In this document: piece by piece, positions 17,108 to 25,490 of the stretch
Layout of the letters: each line of letters starts with the position of its first letter
Numbering within the stretch: the stretch's first letter is position 1
NCBI GenBank assembly: GCA_022821065.1
Contig: JAJEEK010000063.1
Location: 1-64,000, forward strand
Reading direction: 5' to 3'
DNA length: 64,000 nucleotides
Origin: Candidatus Poribacteria bacterium
Lineage (GTDB): Bacteria > Poribacteria > WGA-4E > WGA-3G
Program-made: the position numbers and the translations under genes
The notes under the pieces: generated by a model
The model's database searches: none
Seen by the model: only the letters and a program-made list of their open reading frames with translations
Told to the model about the DNA's origin: nothing

Positions 17108-17998
17108 CTATTCTTCTTCGGGACCCTTTGTCAATTCGTGCCAAAATGAACGCGACGGACGGTTCATATTGTCAAACATCTCGTAATTCCCTTTCTTACA
17201 GAACTCATAGAGGGCTTCAGTGAGCGGAATTTCAAACCCAGCGGTTTCCGCTGTTGCAAGGAAATACGGCAATTCAGGATATTTCACGACGAGTTTTTTA
17301 GCCGTGCCATCAACAATACGTTTGGCAATTCTATCGAATTCGCCGCGCCAGCCACTCCCCATACCGACCACATTACGGATCGCCACCGGATCAACACCGG
17401 CGCAGACCCCAAATGCCATCGCCTCCATGTACGCCGCAGCACCGAGTCCCATCGCCAATTGGTTCACACCCTTGACAATTTGACCAGATCCGCTCGGACC
17501 ACAATACACTACATATTCCGGTTCGCCGAGGATTTCTAAAATAGAGCGATATCTTTCGACAACCTCCGCATCACCACCGACAAAAATACGGAGTGTCCCC
17601 GTTTCAGACCCGTGCGGTCCGCCGCTCACCGGTGCGTCTATAAGCGTCGCGCCTTTTTCAGTAAGGGCAGCCGCCAAGTCCCGAGTCCTCCCCACTTCTG
17701 TTGTCCCTAAGTCAATAAATACCTGACCGTTACGCGCATTAGGGATAAAGTATTCCTCGGCAACGCTGCAAAAAACGTCAGACGAACGCAAGCTGGTCAT
17801 GACGACATCGCTATTCTTAACAACTTCAGTCGTGTCCTTACCCGTACTTGCACCTGTCGCTGCGAGTGCCTCATATTTTGCCGTATCAATATCATATCCG
17901 ATGAGCGGGTATCCAGCATTATGAAGATTCTTCGCCATCCGTCCACCCATATTGCCGAGTCCAATAAAACCGATTCTGGGAAATTGTTGAGATTCCAT
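17108..17998 (-). CDS. NAD(P)-dependent beta-hydroxyacid dehydrogenase
   Basis: A 296-residue member of the 3-hydroxyisobutyrate / tartronate semialdehyde reductase family. It has the Rossmann motif GLGNMG (13-18), substrate-binding DAPVSGG (121-127) and catalytic Lys176 in GQIVKGVNQ. It interconverts a beta-hydroxyacid and its semialdehyde in the cytoplasm; the exact acid is not deducible. An AGGA site precedes the ATG. It is a single-gene unit, convergent with the ABC ATPase gene. Confidence 0.88.
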   Translation of the reverse strand: MESQQFPRIGFIGLGNMGGRMAKNLHNAGYPLIGYDIDTAKYEALAATGASTGKDTTEVVKNSDVVMTSLRSSDVFCSVAEEYFIPNARNGQVFIDLGTTEVGRTRDLAAALTEKGATLIDAPVSGGPHGSETGTLRIFVGGDAEVVERYRSILEILGEPEYVVYCGPSGSGQIVKGVNQLAMGLGAAAYMEAMAFGVCAGVDPVAIRNVVGMGSGWRGEFDRIAKRIVDGTAKKLVVKYPELPYFLATAETAGFEIPLTEALYEFCKKGNYEMFDNMNRPSRSFWHELTKGPEEE

Positions 17999-18172
17999 AA
18001 TTTTCCTATTTTAGTATAACTGTTGAGTTTACAGCACATAAGCTTTCTTCGTCCACTGCATTGTTTCTGCCCAGAGAGTATAACATGACAAAAGAGAGAT
18101 CGCAAGAAGAATCAACCTCTGAAAACTGACAACTGCGTTCTGAAAACTATTCTTTAATTGACAAAATTTCCG

Positions 18173-18200
18173 TTGACTTTTCCATGATGTATGCTATACT
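18173..18200 (+). promoter_or_regulatory. Sigma70-type promoter
   Basis: TTGACT (18173-18178), a 16-base spacer and TATACT (18195-18200), about 65 bases before the start of the secreted protein gene at 18265. Confidence 0.6.
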
Positions 18201-18264
18201 GCTACCACCCATTTCAAATATAACGTCTTCAACCCAACGAATCCGAACAAAGGAGTGCAGACAG

Positions 18265-19020
18265 ATGATACACGTTATTAGATGTGCCTTGATTCTAACG
18301 ATACTCGCTTTTGTGGTATTTGACGCGTCAGCGGAAATTTTGCTACAAGAAGATTTTGAGGGTGAACTGGACCTAACAACCAAATGGAGGACAGACACGC
18401 CCAAATTTGTTTACCCAAAGGACGGCATTCTCTATTTGGACCAGAAAAAATCTGGCGGGGACTATGTAAGCCTTCGATCTCCTCAGCACTTCAACGATGT
18501 CGTTATCTATTATGAATGGTTCATCATAGAATGGAGCGGACAAGGAGATGGTGGCGGCGCGTTAAGACAAACACCACTCGGTTCTTACTGGATGCGCTGG
18601 TGGGGCCGCGCCAATGTCAAGGTAACAACGAATAAAGATGGACCCGTTAACGCTTGGCAACCCTTTCCTGTAAAAGGCGGACAAGCACAGGCGAACTACG
18701 CGCAAGGTTCCGATCATTTCATACTGAAAGCGGCGTTAATGACACAGGAAAAACGCGTTACCGTTCATATATGGGATGTCACTGAGAAAGAACCAATACA
18801 AGTTGCCGAGTGGGAAATAAAGGATAACACCTATAAGTCCGGAAACATTAGTTTCGATTGCTGGAAATTCGGTATCTACGGCGTTGATAATGTGATCGTT
18901 GCCACACCAGAGCACGAAGCAGAGATCTTCGCCGAAAACTTTGATCCACAGGGACTTGCTGTTCAAGCTGTGGATAAACTGGCAACCACTTGGGGACACC
19001 TGAAATCGAATCATCAATAA
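18265..19020 (+). CDS. Secreted concanavalin-like protein
   Basis: A 251-residue exported protein. A signal peptide (about 1-22, ending VFDASA) is followed by a beta-sandwich domain that resembles the 3-keto-disaccharide hydrolase / LamG family (ILLQEDFEGELDLTTKW; a Gly-rich GQGDGGGALR turn; WKFGIYGVDNVIV near the end). I cannot assign catalytic residues. The ATG at 18265 is chosen because AGGAG lies 9 bases upstream and because it gives a proper signal peptide. An oxidoreductase gene follows after 18 bases in the same operon, which suggests a sugar-related role. Confidence 0.7.
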   Translation: MIHVIRCALILTILAFVVFDASAEILLQEDFEGELDLTTKWRTDTPKFVYPKDGILYLDQKKSGGDYVSLRSPQHFNDVVIYYEWFIIEWSGQGDGGGALRQTPLGSYWMRWWGRANVKVTTNKDGPVNAWQPFPVKGGQAQANYAQGSDHFILKAALMTQEKRVTVHIWDVTEKEPIQVAEWEIKDNTYKSGNISFDCWKFGIYGVDNVIVATPEHEAEIFAENFDPQGLAVQAVDKLATTWGHLKSNHQ

Positions 19021-19038
19021 GCAGAAAGGAATTTAATC

Positions 19039-20019
19039 ATGACAAAATGCGCGCTTATTAGTGGTAGAGGTATGGGGATGATGCACGGTGGAAACTTCCA
19101 CGAGCATCCAGACGCAGAGGTCGTTGCGGTGTGTGATATGGACCCCGAACTCCTCGCGAAAGCGAAAGAACGCTTCGGCGTACCCGGGTATCCGACAATT
19201 GAGGAACTCTTAGCGAATTGTGACGCTGAACTCATCCTCCTCATCGTCAACGAGACCCGACGTATTCCACCGCTGCAAGAGTTGCTTGAAGCCGGCCGGA
19301 ATGTATTCACAGAGAAACCGCTCTGCGGATTGGAAGGGCAAGCACGATTACGTGAAGAGGATCTCGGCATCGCTGCACCTGCTATCGCAACGTGGCGCGA
19401 TTCCAACCTAAAATTCGGAATCGACTTCAACTACCGGTTTATGCGCCACTTCCGCAAACTGCATGACGATGTTGCTGAAGGGCGGTTGGGTGAAATCCGG
19501 ATGGTACACGCTCGCGCGCATTTTAACTGCTGGTCCCACGTCATTGATCAGATCCTCTGGACAGTAGGTAGACCCGAGTGGGTCAGCGTCGTCGGTGATC
19601 CGAACGAATCCGGCGGCTGGCGGCGCCTTATCCATATCGGTTGGGAAAATGGGATCATCGGTTCCCTCAGTGGTACAAATCTGTGGGGCTACGACGATCA
19701 TCCGCTTCGCGTTAAAGTACTCGGTGATGAGTTTTACGCCGAGGCAAAAGGACTGGAAGGTTCATATTGCCGGCGAAAAGCGAATAACTCCGAAATAGAA
19801 GAAGTCTGGGAAGCAGAAGCGGGAAAACCAGAAATGCCAGAGTCTTTCAAAAGAATGGCTGATGGTGTCATCAAGGCGATGCATGCCGATACGCCGTTCC
19901 CAGCAGACGGTGAAGCCGCATGGAATGAACTCCTATTTGAGGCAGCCGTTCATAGATCGGCTTTGCAAAATAACGCACGCGTATTTCTCGCTGATGTAGA
20001 AGCAGACGCGTTTGTCTAA
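19039..20019 (+). CDS. Gfo/Idh/MocA family oxidoreductase
   Basis: A 326-residue NAD(P)-dependent sugar dehydrogenase family protein. The dinucleotide site is the variant SGRGMGMMHG instead of GxGxxG; TEKPL (about 92-96) is the family's EKP motif, carrying the conserved Lys. The C-terminal half is the substrate beta-sheet domain. An AAGGA site precedes the ATG. It shares an operon with the secreted protein upstream. Substrate unknown; the altered nucleotide loop leaves cofactor use open. Confidence 0.85.
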   Translation: MTKCALISGRGMGMMHGGNFHEHPDAEVVAVCDMDPELLAKAKERFGVPGYPTIEELLANCDAELILLIVNETRRIPPLQELLEAGRNVFTEKPLCGLEGQARLREEDLGIAAPAIATWRDSNLKFGIDFNYRFMRHFRKLHDDVAEGRLGEIRMVHARAHFNCWSHVIDQILWTVGRPEWVSVVGDPNESGGWRRLIHIGWENGIIGSLSGTNLWGYDDHPLRVKVLGDEFYAEAKGLEGSYCRRKANNSEIEEVWEAEAGKPEMPESFKRMADGVIKAMHADTPFPADGEAAWNELLFEAAVHRSALQNNARVFLADVEADAFV

Positions 20020-20040
20020 AGATATGTACAGGCGTGCTTC

Positions 20041-20103
20041 CGTAATCCCTCGACCCGGTAGGCGCGGTTTGTAACCGCGCCGGGCATTGTTAGGAGATTA
20101 TTA
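20041..20103. repeat. Repeat B, copy 2
   Basis: GTAAT (20042-20046) and ATTAC (20099-20103) enclose the hairpin GGCGCGGTT-TGT-AACCGCGCC (20061-20081). It is the same design as the element nested in repeat A at 37-110. It lies between convergent genes and may also act as a terminator. Confidence 0.6.
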
Positions 20104-20141
20104 CATTAATTTCTTCAATCCGTTAAAAGCGCACCTCCACT

Positions 20142-21194
20142 TTAAGCAGCTCCACCTCTAACAGCGATCTTGATAGCGTCCTTTCCATTTAAGTGATAAC
20201 TACCGTGAAGTGCATCGAAACCTTTGGAGACATCCTCTAACGGCAGGATGTGGCTGACGAACCCATCAAAGAGGGATGCGTGTTTCTCTAACATCGGGAT
20301 CGCGCGTAGGAAATGCTTCCTCTCAAAACCCCATCCAGCTTCCAATCGAAGATTTTTTCGCATGAGCATCTGGTTCGGATTGCAGTCAAAGCTGCCGACA
20401 TCCACGAAATGTCCATAGACAACGTAAGTCCCGCCGTACCTGATATAGTCCAATCCTTCTGGAATGGCAGCGAGAAAACCGGTACATTCGTATACGACAT
20501 CTGCACCCTCGCCTTGTGAAGTATTTTCGCGGACAATCCGCTTTCGTTCTTCCGGATCCGGCACTTCAGCGATGTCAATAGTGAGGTCTGCTCCCAACCT
20601 TTTCGCCATTTCGAGTCTTCCTGGGGGTCCACCAACGACGATGAGCCTGCCAGCACCAGAGACCCTTGCCCAATTGAGTGCGAGCAGACCGATGGGACCG
20701 GTTCCTTGAATCACAACCGTGTCCCCAAATTCAATTTTTCCGCGTGATACACAATGCGCTGCACACGAGGCAGGTTCTGCGAGAACAGCGATTTCCGGTG
20801 GCAGATCGGTTTTAAGAAACATATTCGTTGACGGGTTTGAAAGGTAGATGTACTCACTGAAGCCCCCGCGAAGATACGGTGCTTCTTCCGACGGCGAGAA
20901 ACCGAGACCTCCGCTCGGAGAAAGGGCGACTCTATCTCCAACTTTAATTGGGTTTCCGAGGTAGTCCGTTTCAACCCCTTCCCCCAAAGTATCAATCACA
21001 CCGACGTTCTCGTGTCCAAGGATAATATCGTGTTTGATATGCTGAAATTCCCAATTGTGGAGGTCAGTACCGCAAATACCACCTAATTCCTGACGCACAA
21101 GTACTGTACCGGGTTCAGGATCAACGATCGGATACTCTCGGATTTCAAAATCTTTGCCACTCATCACCGTGGCGCGTGCAGTTCTGGTTCCCAT
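20142..21194 (-). CDS. Zinc-type medium-chain alcohol dehydrogenase
   Basis: A 350-residue dehydrogenase of the threonine/sorbitol dehydrogenase group. Catalytic zinc ligands are Cys41 (GICGTDLH) and His61-Glu62 (GHENVG); the NAD site is GTGPIGLLA. The four-cysteine structural zinc lobe is replaced by a Ser/Pro/Gly loop (about 92-108), so only the catalytic zinc is expected. The ATG at 21194 has AAGGAG 7 bases upstream, better than an in-frame start 14 codons earlier. It follows the CurA-like gene by about 53 bases and is probably in its operon. Confidence 0.88.
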   Translation of the reverse strand: MGTRTARATVMSGKDFEIREYPIVDPEPGTVLVRQELGGICGTDLHNWEFQHIKHDIILGHENVGVIDTLGEGVETDYLGNPIKVGDRVALSPSGGLGFSPSEEAPYLRGGFSEYIYLSNPSTNMFLKTDLPPEIAVLAEPASCAAHCVSRGKIEFGDTVVIQGTGPIGLLALNWARVSGAGRLIVVGGPPGRLEMAKRLGADLTIDIAEVPDPEERKRIVRENTSQGEGADVVYECTGFLAAIPEGLDYIRYGGTYVVYGHFVDVGSFDCNPNQMLMRKNLRLEAGWGFERKHFLRAIPMLEKHASLFDGFVSHILPLEDVSKGFDALHGSYHLNGKDAIKIAVRGGAA

Positions 21195-21213
21195 TATAAA
21201 ACTCCTTCCTACT

Positions 21214-21245
21214 GTAGGAGCGAACTTTGGTCGCAACTCCCTACG
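21214..21245. repeat. Repeat C-like hairpin
   Basis: GTAGGAGCGA and TCGCAACTCCCTAC form an imperfect stem between the two dehydrogenase genes. GTAGGAGCGA is the complement of the TCGCTCCTAC arm of repeat C at 35643-35680. Confidence 0.45.
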
Positions 21246-21247
21246 TT

Positions 21248-22243
21248 TTATTCGGATTCAATTTTAATAATTACTTTACCGAGTTTCTCACCCGTAAAAA
21301 GTGATACAAACGCCTTTGGGGTATTCTCTAAGCCTTCTACGATTGTCTCTTCCCACCGTATTCTGCCTTCGGCTATCCATTGACGCATATCACGGTAGAA
21401 ATCAGCGTTCTGTGCTGCGAAGTCAGTAACAATAAACCCCTGTAATCGAATCCGTTTACCGATGGCAGAACTGAGATTTGTTGGGCCAGGGGTTGGTTCG
21501 ACATCGTTGTATTGTGAGATCATCCCGCACAATGGGATGCGCCCGTGCATGTTCATGACTGCAATTGCAGCCTGAAGGTGTCTGCCACCGACATTCTCAA
21601 AGTAAATATCAAGTCCACCTGGACAATGTTTCCTAAGCTCAGCCTCTAAATCATCTACCTGTTTATAATTGAAAGCCGCGTCAACACCCGCTGTTTCAAG
21701 CAGCCAAGCCACTTTCTGGTCTGAGCCTGCACTCGCCACGACTCGGCAACCTTTTATTTTCGCAATCTGGCAAACAATGGAACCAACCGCTCCAGCTGCA
21801 GCGGAGACAAAAACTGTCTCACTCGGTTGGGGTTGACCGATCTCCAAAAATCCGAAGTAGGCAGTTCGACCGGGCATCCCGACGGCACCCAAAAATGATT
21901 GCAGCGGCGCGATTGTCGTATCAACAGCGGTCACATGCGCTGCCGAGGCAACGTAATAATCCCGCCACCCCAATGGACCCACCACATAATCGCCGACGTT
22001 AAACCGATTGCTATTTGATTGCACTATCTTCCCAGCACACCCGCCTTCAAGCGATTGACCGGGTTGCGCAGACCGCATACCACCACGCATATATGGGTCT
22101 ACCGACGTGTAAAGATTTTGGACGAGTACCTCTCCTTCCCCAGGTGCAGAGAGAGGCACCTCTACAAGTTCAAAATCACTCTCCTTGGGTATACCCACGA
22201 TCCCATTCTTAAGACGAATTTGTCGGCTTACCGTATTTGACAT
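21248..22243 (-). CDS. CurA/LTB4DH-like NADP-dependent oxidoreductase
   Basis: A 331-residue zinc-free medium-chain reductase of the prostaglandin reductase / CurA group, which reduces activated alkenes with NADPH. It has the PYMRGGM motif (about 51-57), the nucleotide loop AAAGAVGS and YFENVGG in the cofactor domain. No zinc ligands are present. It probably leads a two-gene operon with the zinc dehydrogenase downstream. Confidence 0.88.
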   Translation of the reverse strand: MSNTVSRQIRLKNGIVGIPKESDFELVEVPLSAPGEGEVLVQNLYTSVDPYMRGGMRSAQPGQSLEGGCAGKIVQSNSNRFNVGDYVVGPLGWRDYYVASAAHVTAVDTTIAPLQSFLGAVGMPGRTAYFGFLEIGQPQPSETVFVSAAAGAVGSIVCQIAKIKGCRVVASAGSDQKVAWLLETAGVDAAFNYKQVDDLEAELRKHCPGGLDIYFENVGGRHLQAAIAVMNMHGRIPLCGMISQYNDVEPTPGPTNLSSAIGKRIRLQGFIVTDFAAQNADFYRDMRQWIAEGRIRWEETIVEGLENTPKAFVSLFTGEKLGKVIIKIESE

Positions 22244-22352
22244 CTATTTCTCCTATTGCTGATAACGTAATCCTATTCAACAGTGTTGGTGTCATCATAG
22301 CATATCTAAAAAAAAAGTCAAGATTAGCGGTATTTATGAGCCTGAAATTCGT

Positions 22353-22832
22353 TTGACATCTGTTTGTAGATGCGGTTTAATTAAGAGAGTCATATTCTTT
22401 GAAGGCTCATTTTTTTATCGTTCCAAGGAGGGATTGATATCACTCTTAAAACGAATCCATAAAGCACTCACATCTAATGGCAGGCTCTATTTTGTTCATG
22501 CAAATCAATCACTCAAAAAACAACAATTCCCAACGGCTAATTGGAGTGAAATTAAGAAAAACGTGTTTGTCCTGCAAAGTCAAGAATATGATGAAAGTAA
22601 TGATGGATCAAGATGCAGTTGGCTTAAAATAGATTTAGAAACGCAGAAACATTACAGGTGCGATTATTTTGTTAAGTGCCTCTCTCCTAACGAACTTAAG
22701 GACTGTCTTGTGGAAGCAGGATTTATGGATTTCCATTTCCACAAGAAGCGTCAGATAGGAGACTTTCAGCCAGAGGATGATGGATTTTCTGTAGTGGCTA
22801 AAAAGGGACAGCAACGAAAGGAAAAGCGATGA
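22353..22832 (+). pseudogene. 5'-truncated SAM methyltransferase remnant
   Basis: The frame encodes up to 159 residues. From about residue 25 it looks like the C-terminal half of a class I methyltransferase: EGLISLLKRIHKAL and NGRLYFVHAN match the strand 4-5 region, and the PNELKDCLVEAGF segment matches the usual helix before the last strands. The N-terminal SAM-binding half (motif I) is missing, and upstream sequence does not supply it. The only available start is a TTG. The stop overlaps the next start (ATGA), so the remnant may still be translated and couple to the PhyH gene. Confidence 0.6.
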
Positions 22833-23677
22833 TCGTTATGAGAGTAGAAAAACCGAAAGAGAAATATGATCGATTAATTGCTGACGGTTATTGTGTCGTT
22901 GAGAATGTTTTAAAGGAAGAGATGCTTGAGCGGCTTCGGTTGGTAACTGACCAACTGCTCGATGCCCAAACGGAAGATGAACGTGCCGCCCATCGCTCCT
23001 CTGGCAGCATGATTAGTGTGTATATGCATCCGCTGTTCGCGGAACTGGTCGTTTACCCACGCGCATTGCAGGCTCTTGAGGCTCTGGGGTTCTTGAGACC
23101 AAAGTGGTCATCGGGATATGTCATTAGCAAACCGCCGCAGAGTCCACCGCTGTTTTGGCATCAAGACTGGTGGGGTTGGAACGATCCGTGCAGCTACACG
23201 GCACTGCCGCAACAGTTGTTCCTCATGTATTATTTGGTTGACACAACACCACATAACGGCTGCCTCCGTGTAATTAGCGGTTCACATCTGAATCGGCATC
23301 CGCTCCACGATATATTACCCAGTGCTCACGGTGAAGCATTGCAACGCGTGGATAATCCTGACCATCCTGCCTATCAACACTTTTCGGGTGAAGTTGATAT
23401 ACCCGTGAAAGCAGGAGACCTCGTTATCGGTGACTCTCGGCTGTTACACGCTTCACACGGTAACCAGTCTGACAAACGCCGCACCGTGATTACGCTCTGG
23501 TATCATCCATTTTTCGCGCTGTTACCTATAGGCATGCAAGCACATATCGGAAGACTCCGGCAGCGTCTCGCTTGGTCGGAAACAGATTGGAAACGAATCA
23601 ATGAACTTGTCCCCGTCTGCGAAAGTAATGTTGAATCGCTAAAATGGAATCGGAATCCGGGACCTGAACTGAAGTAG
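22829..23677 (+). CDS. PhyH-family Fe(II)/2-oxoglutarate dioxygenase
   Basis: A 282-residue phytanoyl-CoA dioxygenase family enzyme (279 if it starts at the ATG at 22838). It has the intact iron triad His111-x-Asp113 (FWHQDWW) and His207 (LLHAS), with the 2-oxoglutarate-binding Arg217/218 downstream. It hydroxylates a small organic molecule of unknown identity in the cytoplasm. It overlaps the methyltransferase remnant by 4 bases. It is only distantly similar to the two PhyH paralogs that follow. Confidence 0.9.
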   Translation: MIVMRVEKPKEKYDRLIADGYCVVENVLKEEMLERLRLVTDQLLDAQTEDERAAHRSSGSMISVYMHPLFAELVVYPRALQALEALGFLRPKWSSGYVISKPPQSPPLFWHQDWWGWNDPCSYTALPQQLFLMYYLVDTTPHNGCLRVISGSHLNRHPLHDILPSAHGEALQRVDNPDHPAYQHFSGEVDIPVKAGDLVIGDSRLLHASHGNQSDKRRTVITLWYHPFFALLPIGMQAHIGRLRQRLAWSETDWKRINELVPVCESNVESLKWNRNPGPELK

Positions 23678-23793
23678 CCCAATTTTAAAGCATGCACAAT
23701 TTGACTTGAAAGAAATCGAGTTTCTTGATACGCTATATTGCAGATAAGATTTAAGTCTACACCGTAGTCCGTAAACGAAAGAAAGGAGTTTCC

Positions 23794-24552
23794 ATGGCAC
23801 AACCTCCTATTTTTCAGCCCTACACATTTGGTGAAGAAGAACGGAAAAAGATGGATCGAGACGGACATTTTGTTCTGCCCGGTTTACTCACATCAGAGGC
23901 ACAAGCGAATCTGACCCGTTCTCTCTCCCACATCTATGAACTCTCGCGCACGTCAACGGCAGGACATGAACCGAACCGATTTTCAGCGGAATATGATAAC
24001 TACCTCGAAAGTATCATCGCACACCCGCAAATGCTTGAACTTGCCCGGAAGGTTCTTGGCGAAAACATCCGATACGATCACTGTGTCAGTCTAAACCGAC
24101 CCGGCGGTAACGGTGGCATCGGATGGCATAGCCACGGATACGCTAATGACGATCCGAGTTTAGGGTTCGTCCGCATCTTCTTTTATGTCAACGGGTTTGC
24201 ACCCGACGATGGCGGTTTGAAGGCTGTTCCAGGAAGTCACCTCTATCGCGATGCAAGGATCCATGGCCCGACAGACGAAGTCCTGCGACAAGGTTGGATC
24301 GTCGGAAGAAAGCACCCAGAAACAGGCGAACCGCTTGAGATAGAGGCGTTATCCGCGCCCCCCGGTACGGTCGCGTTAATGTGGACACATGCCGCACACG
24401 CTGTGTCCCGAAGAAAAGAGGATAGCGACACCCGTTGGTGTGTTGTTTACGCTTATCGCAACCCGGGGAGACCGTCCGGTGCCCGCTGGATTACCCCCGA
24501 ATTTGAACGAAAACCGATCCGTGGTGCTGAAGGCTTGATGTCCCTTTATTAG
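23794..24552 (+). CDS. PhyH-family oxygenase with HxH in place of HxD
   Basis: A 252-residue protein of the phytanoyl-CoA dioxygenase superfamily. The double-stranded beta-helix core is clear (FVRIFFYVNGFAPDDGGLK, PGSHLYRD). The position that normally holds the H-x-D iron motif reads GWHSHGY, giving His112-x-His114. Distal candidates are His199 and His202 (THAAHAV) with Arg214 for the co-substrate. A three-histidine iron site, or use of another acidic residue, is possible. An AAAGGAG site precedes the ATG. It has a tandem paralog of equal length. Confidence 0.87.
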   Translation: MAQPPIFQPYTFGEEERKKMDRDGHFVLPGLLTSEAQANLTRSLSHIYELSRTSTAGHEPNRFSAEYDNYLESIIAHPQMLELARKVLGENIRYDHCVSLNRPGGNGGIGWHSHGYANDDPSLGFVRIFFYVNGFAPDDGGLKAVPGSHLYRDARIHGPTDEVLRQGWIVGRKHPETGEPLEIEALSAPPGTVALMWTHAAHAVSRRKEDSDTRWCVVYAYRNPGRPSGARWITPEFERKPIRGAEGLMSLY

Positions 24553-24653
24553 GGCAGTCGCGACGAATTATGCAAAATACCAGACGCGTATTCTGCAGGC
24601 ACATTTGCGTAATTCTAAAATCTACCATAAAATGCGTAAACTTAGGGGTCTTT

Positions 24654-25412
24654 ATGCCACAAAACCCGATTTTTCATGATTACACCTTCGGGGATCAAGA
24701 GCGCAAAGAATTAGATCATGTCGGTCATTTCGTGCTGCCTAAAATCCTTACGACTGATGCTCAGGAACGGTTGACGGAATCGTTGGCTCGGGTTGAATCA
24801 CTCATACAGGGTTGCCAAAAAGGGTATGAACCGAACAGATTTGCTGCGGAATATGATAGTTACCTCGAAAGCCTGATCGGACACCCCCAAATGCTTAAAC
24901 TCGCGCGTGAGGTGCTGGGGGAAGAAATCCGATACGACCACTGCGTGAGCCTCAATCGTCCAGGCGGCAATAATGGTACCGGATGGCATAGCCACACATA
25001 CGCTGAAGACGATCCGCGCTACGGTTTTGTCCGCATCTTCTTCTATGTTAATGGATTTGCGGCAGATGATGGCGGTTTAAAGGCAGTTCCCGGAAGCCAC
25101 CTATACCGCGATCCCAAAATTCAGGCGGCAACGGATGAAGCACTGCGAGAAGGTTGGTTGGCAGGAAAAACGCATCCTGAGACGGGTGCCCCGTTAGAAA
25201 TCGAGGCGTTATCGGTGCCGCTGGGAACGGTCGTCCTGATGTGGACGCACGCCGCACATGCTGTAACCCCAAGAAAACAAGAGAGTGCCACCAGATGGAC
25301 AGTCGTTTATGGATATTATAAACCCGGTAAAGACCCTGGTGAGAGGTGGATTACGCCTGAATTCGAGCGAAAACATATCCTTGGTGCAGAAGGATTGATG
25401 TCTCCTTATTAG
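24654..25412 (+). CDS. PhyH-family oxygenase, tandem paralog with HxH
   Basis: A 252-residue paralog of the preceding protein, aligned without gaps over its whole length and keeping the same GWHSH motif (His112, His114) and the THAAHAV segment (His199, His202). The start at 24654 matches the paralog's N-terminus (MPQNPIFHDYTFG versus MAQPPIFQPYTFG); the upstream frame extension is not conserved. The tandem copy indicates local gene duplication. A sulfatase gene follows 78 bases later in the same direction. Confidence 0.87.
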   Translation: MPQNPIFHDYTFGDQERKELDHVGHFVLPKILTTDAQERLTESLARVESLIQGCQKGYEPNRFAAEYDSYLESLIGHPQMLKLAREVLGEEIRYDHCVSLNRPGGNNGTGWHSHTYAEDDPRYGFVRIFFYVNGFAADDGGLKAVPGSHLYRDPKIQAATDEALREGWLAGKTHPETGAPLEIEALSVPLGTVVLMWTHAAHAVTPRKQESATRWTVVYGYYKPGKDPGERWITPEFERKHILGAEGLMSPY

Positions 25413-25490
25413 CAGGTAGTTGGTAAAGAGAGACTGAGTCTGATGAAATCTTTTATGATGAACTGACAACTGACAACCTTTAAAACAGCC

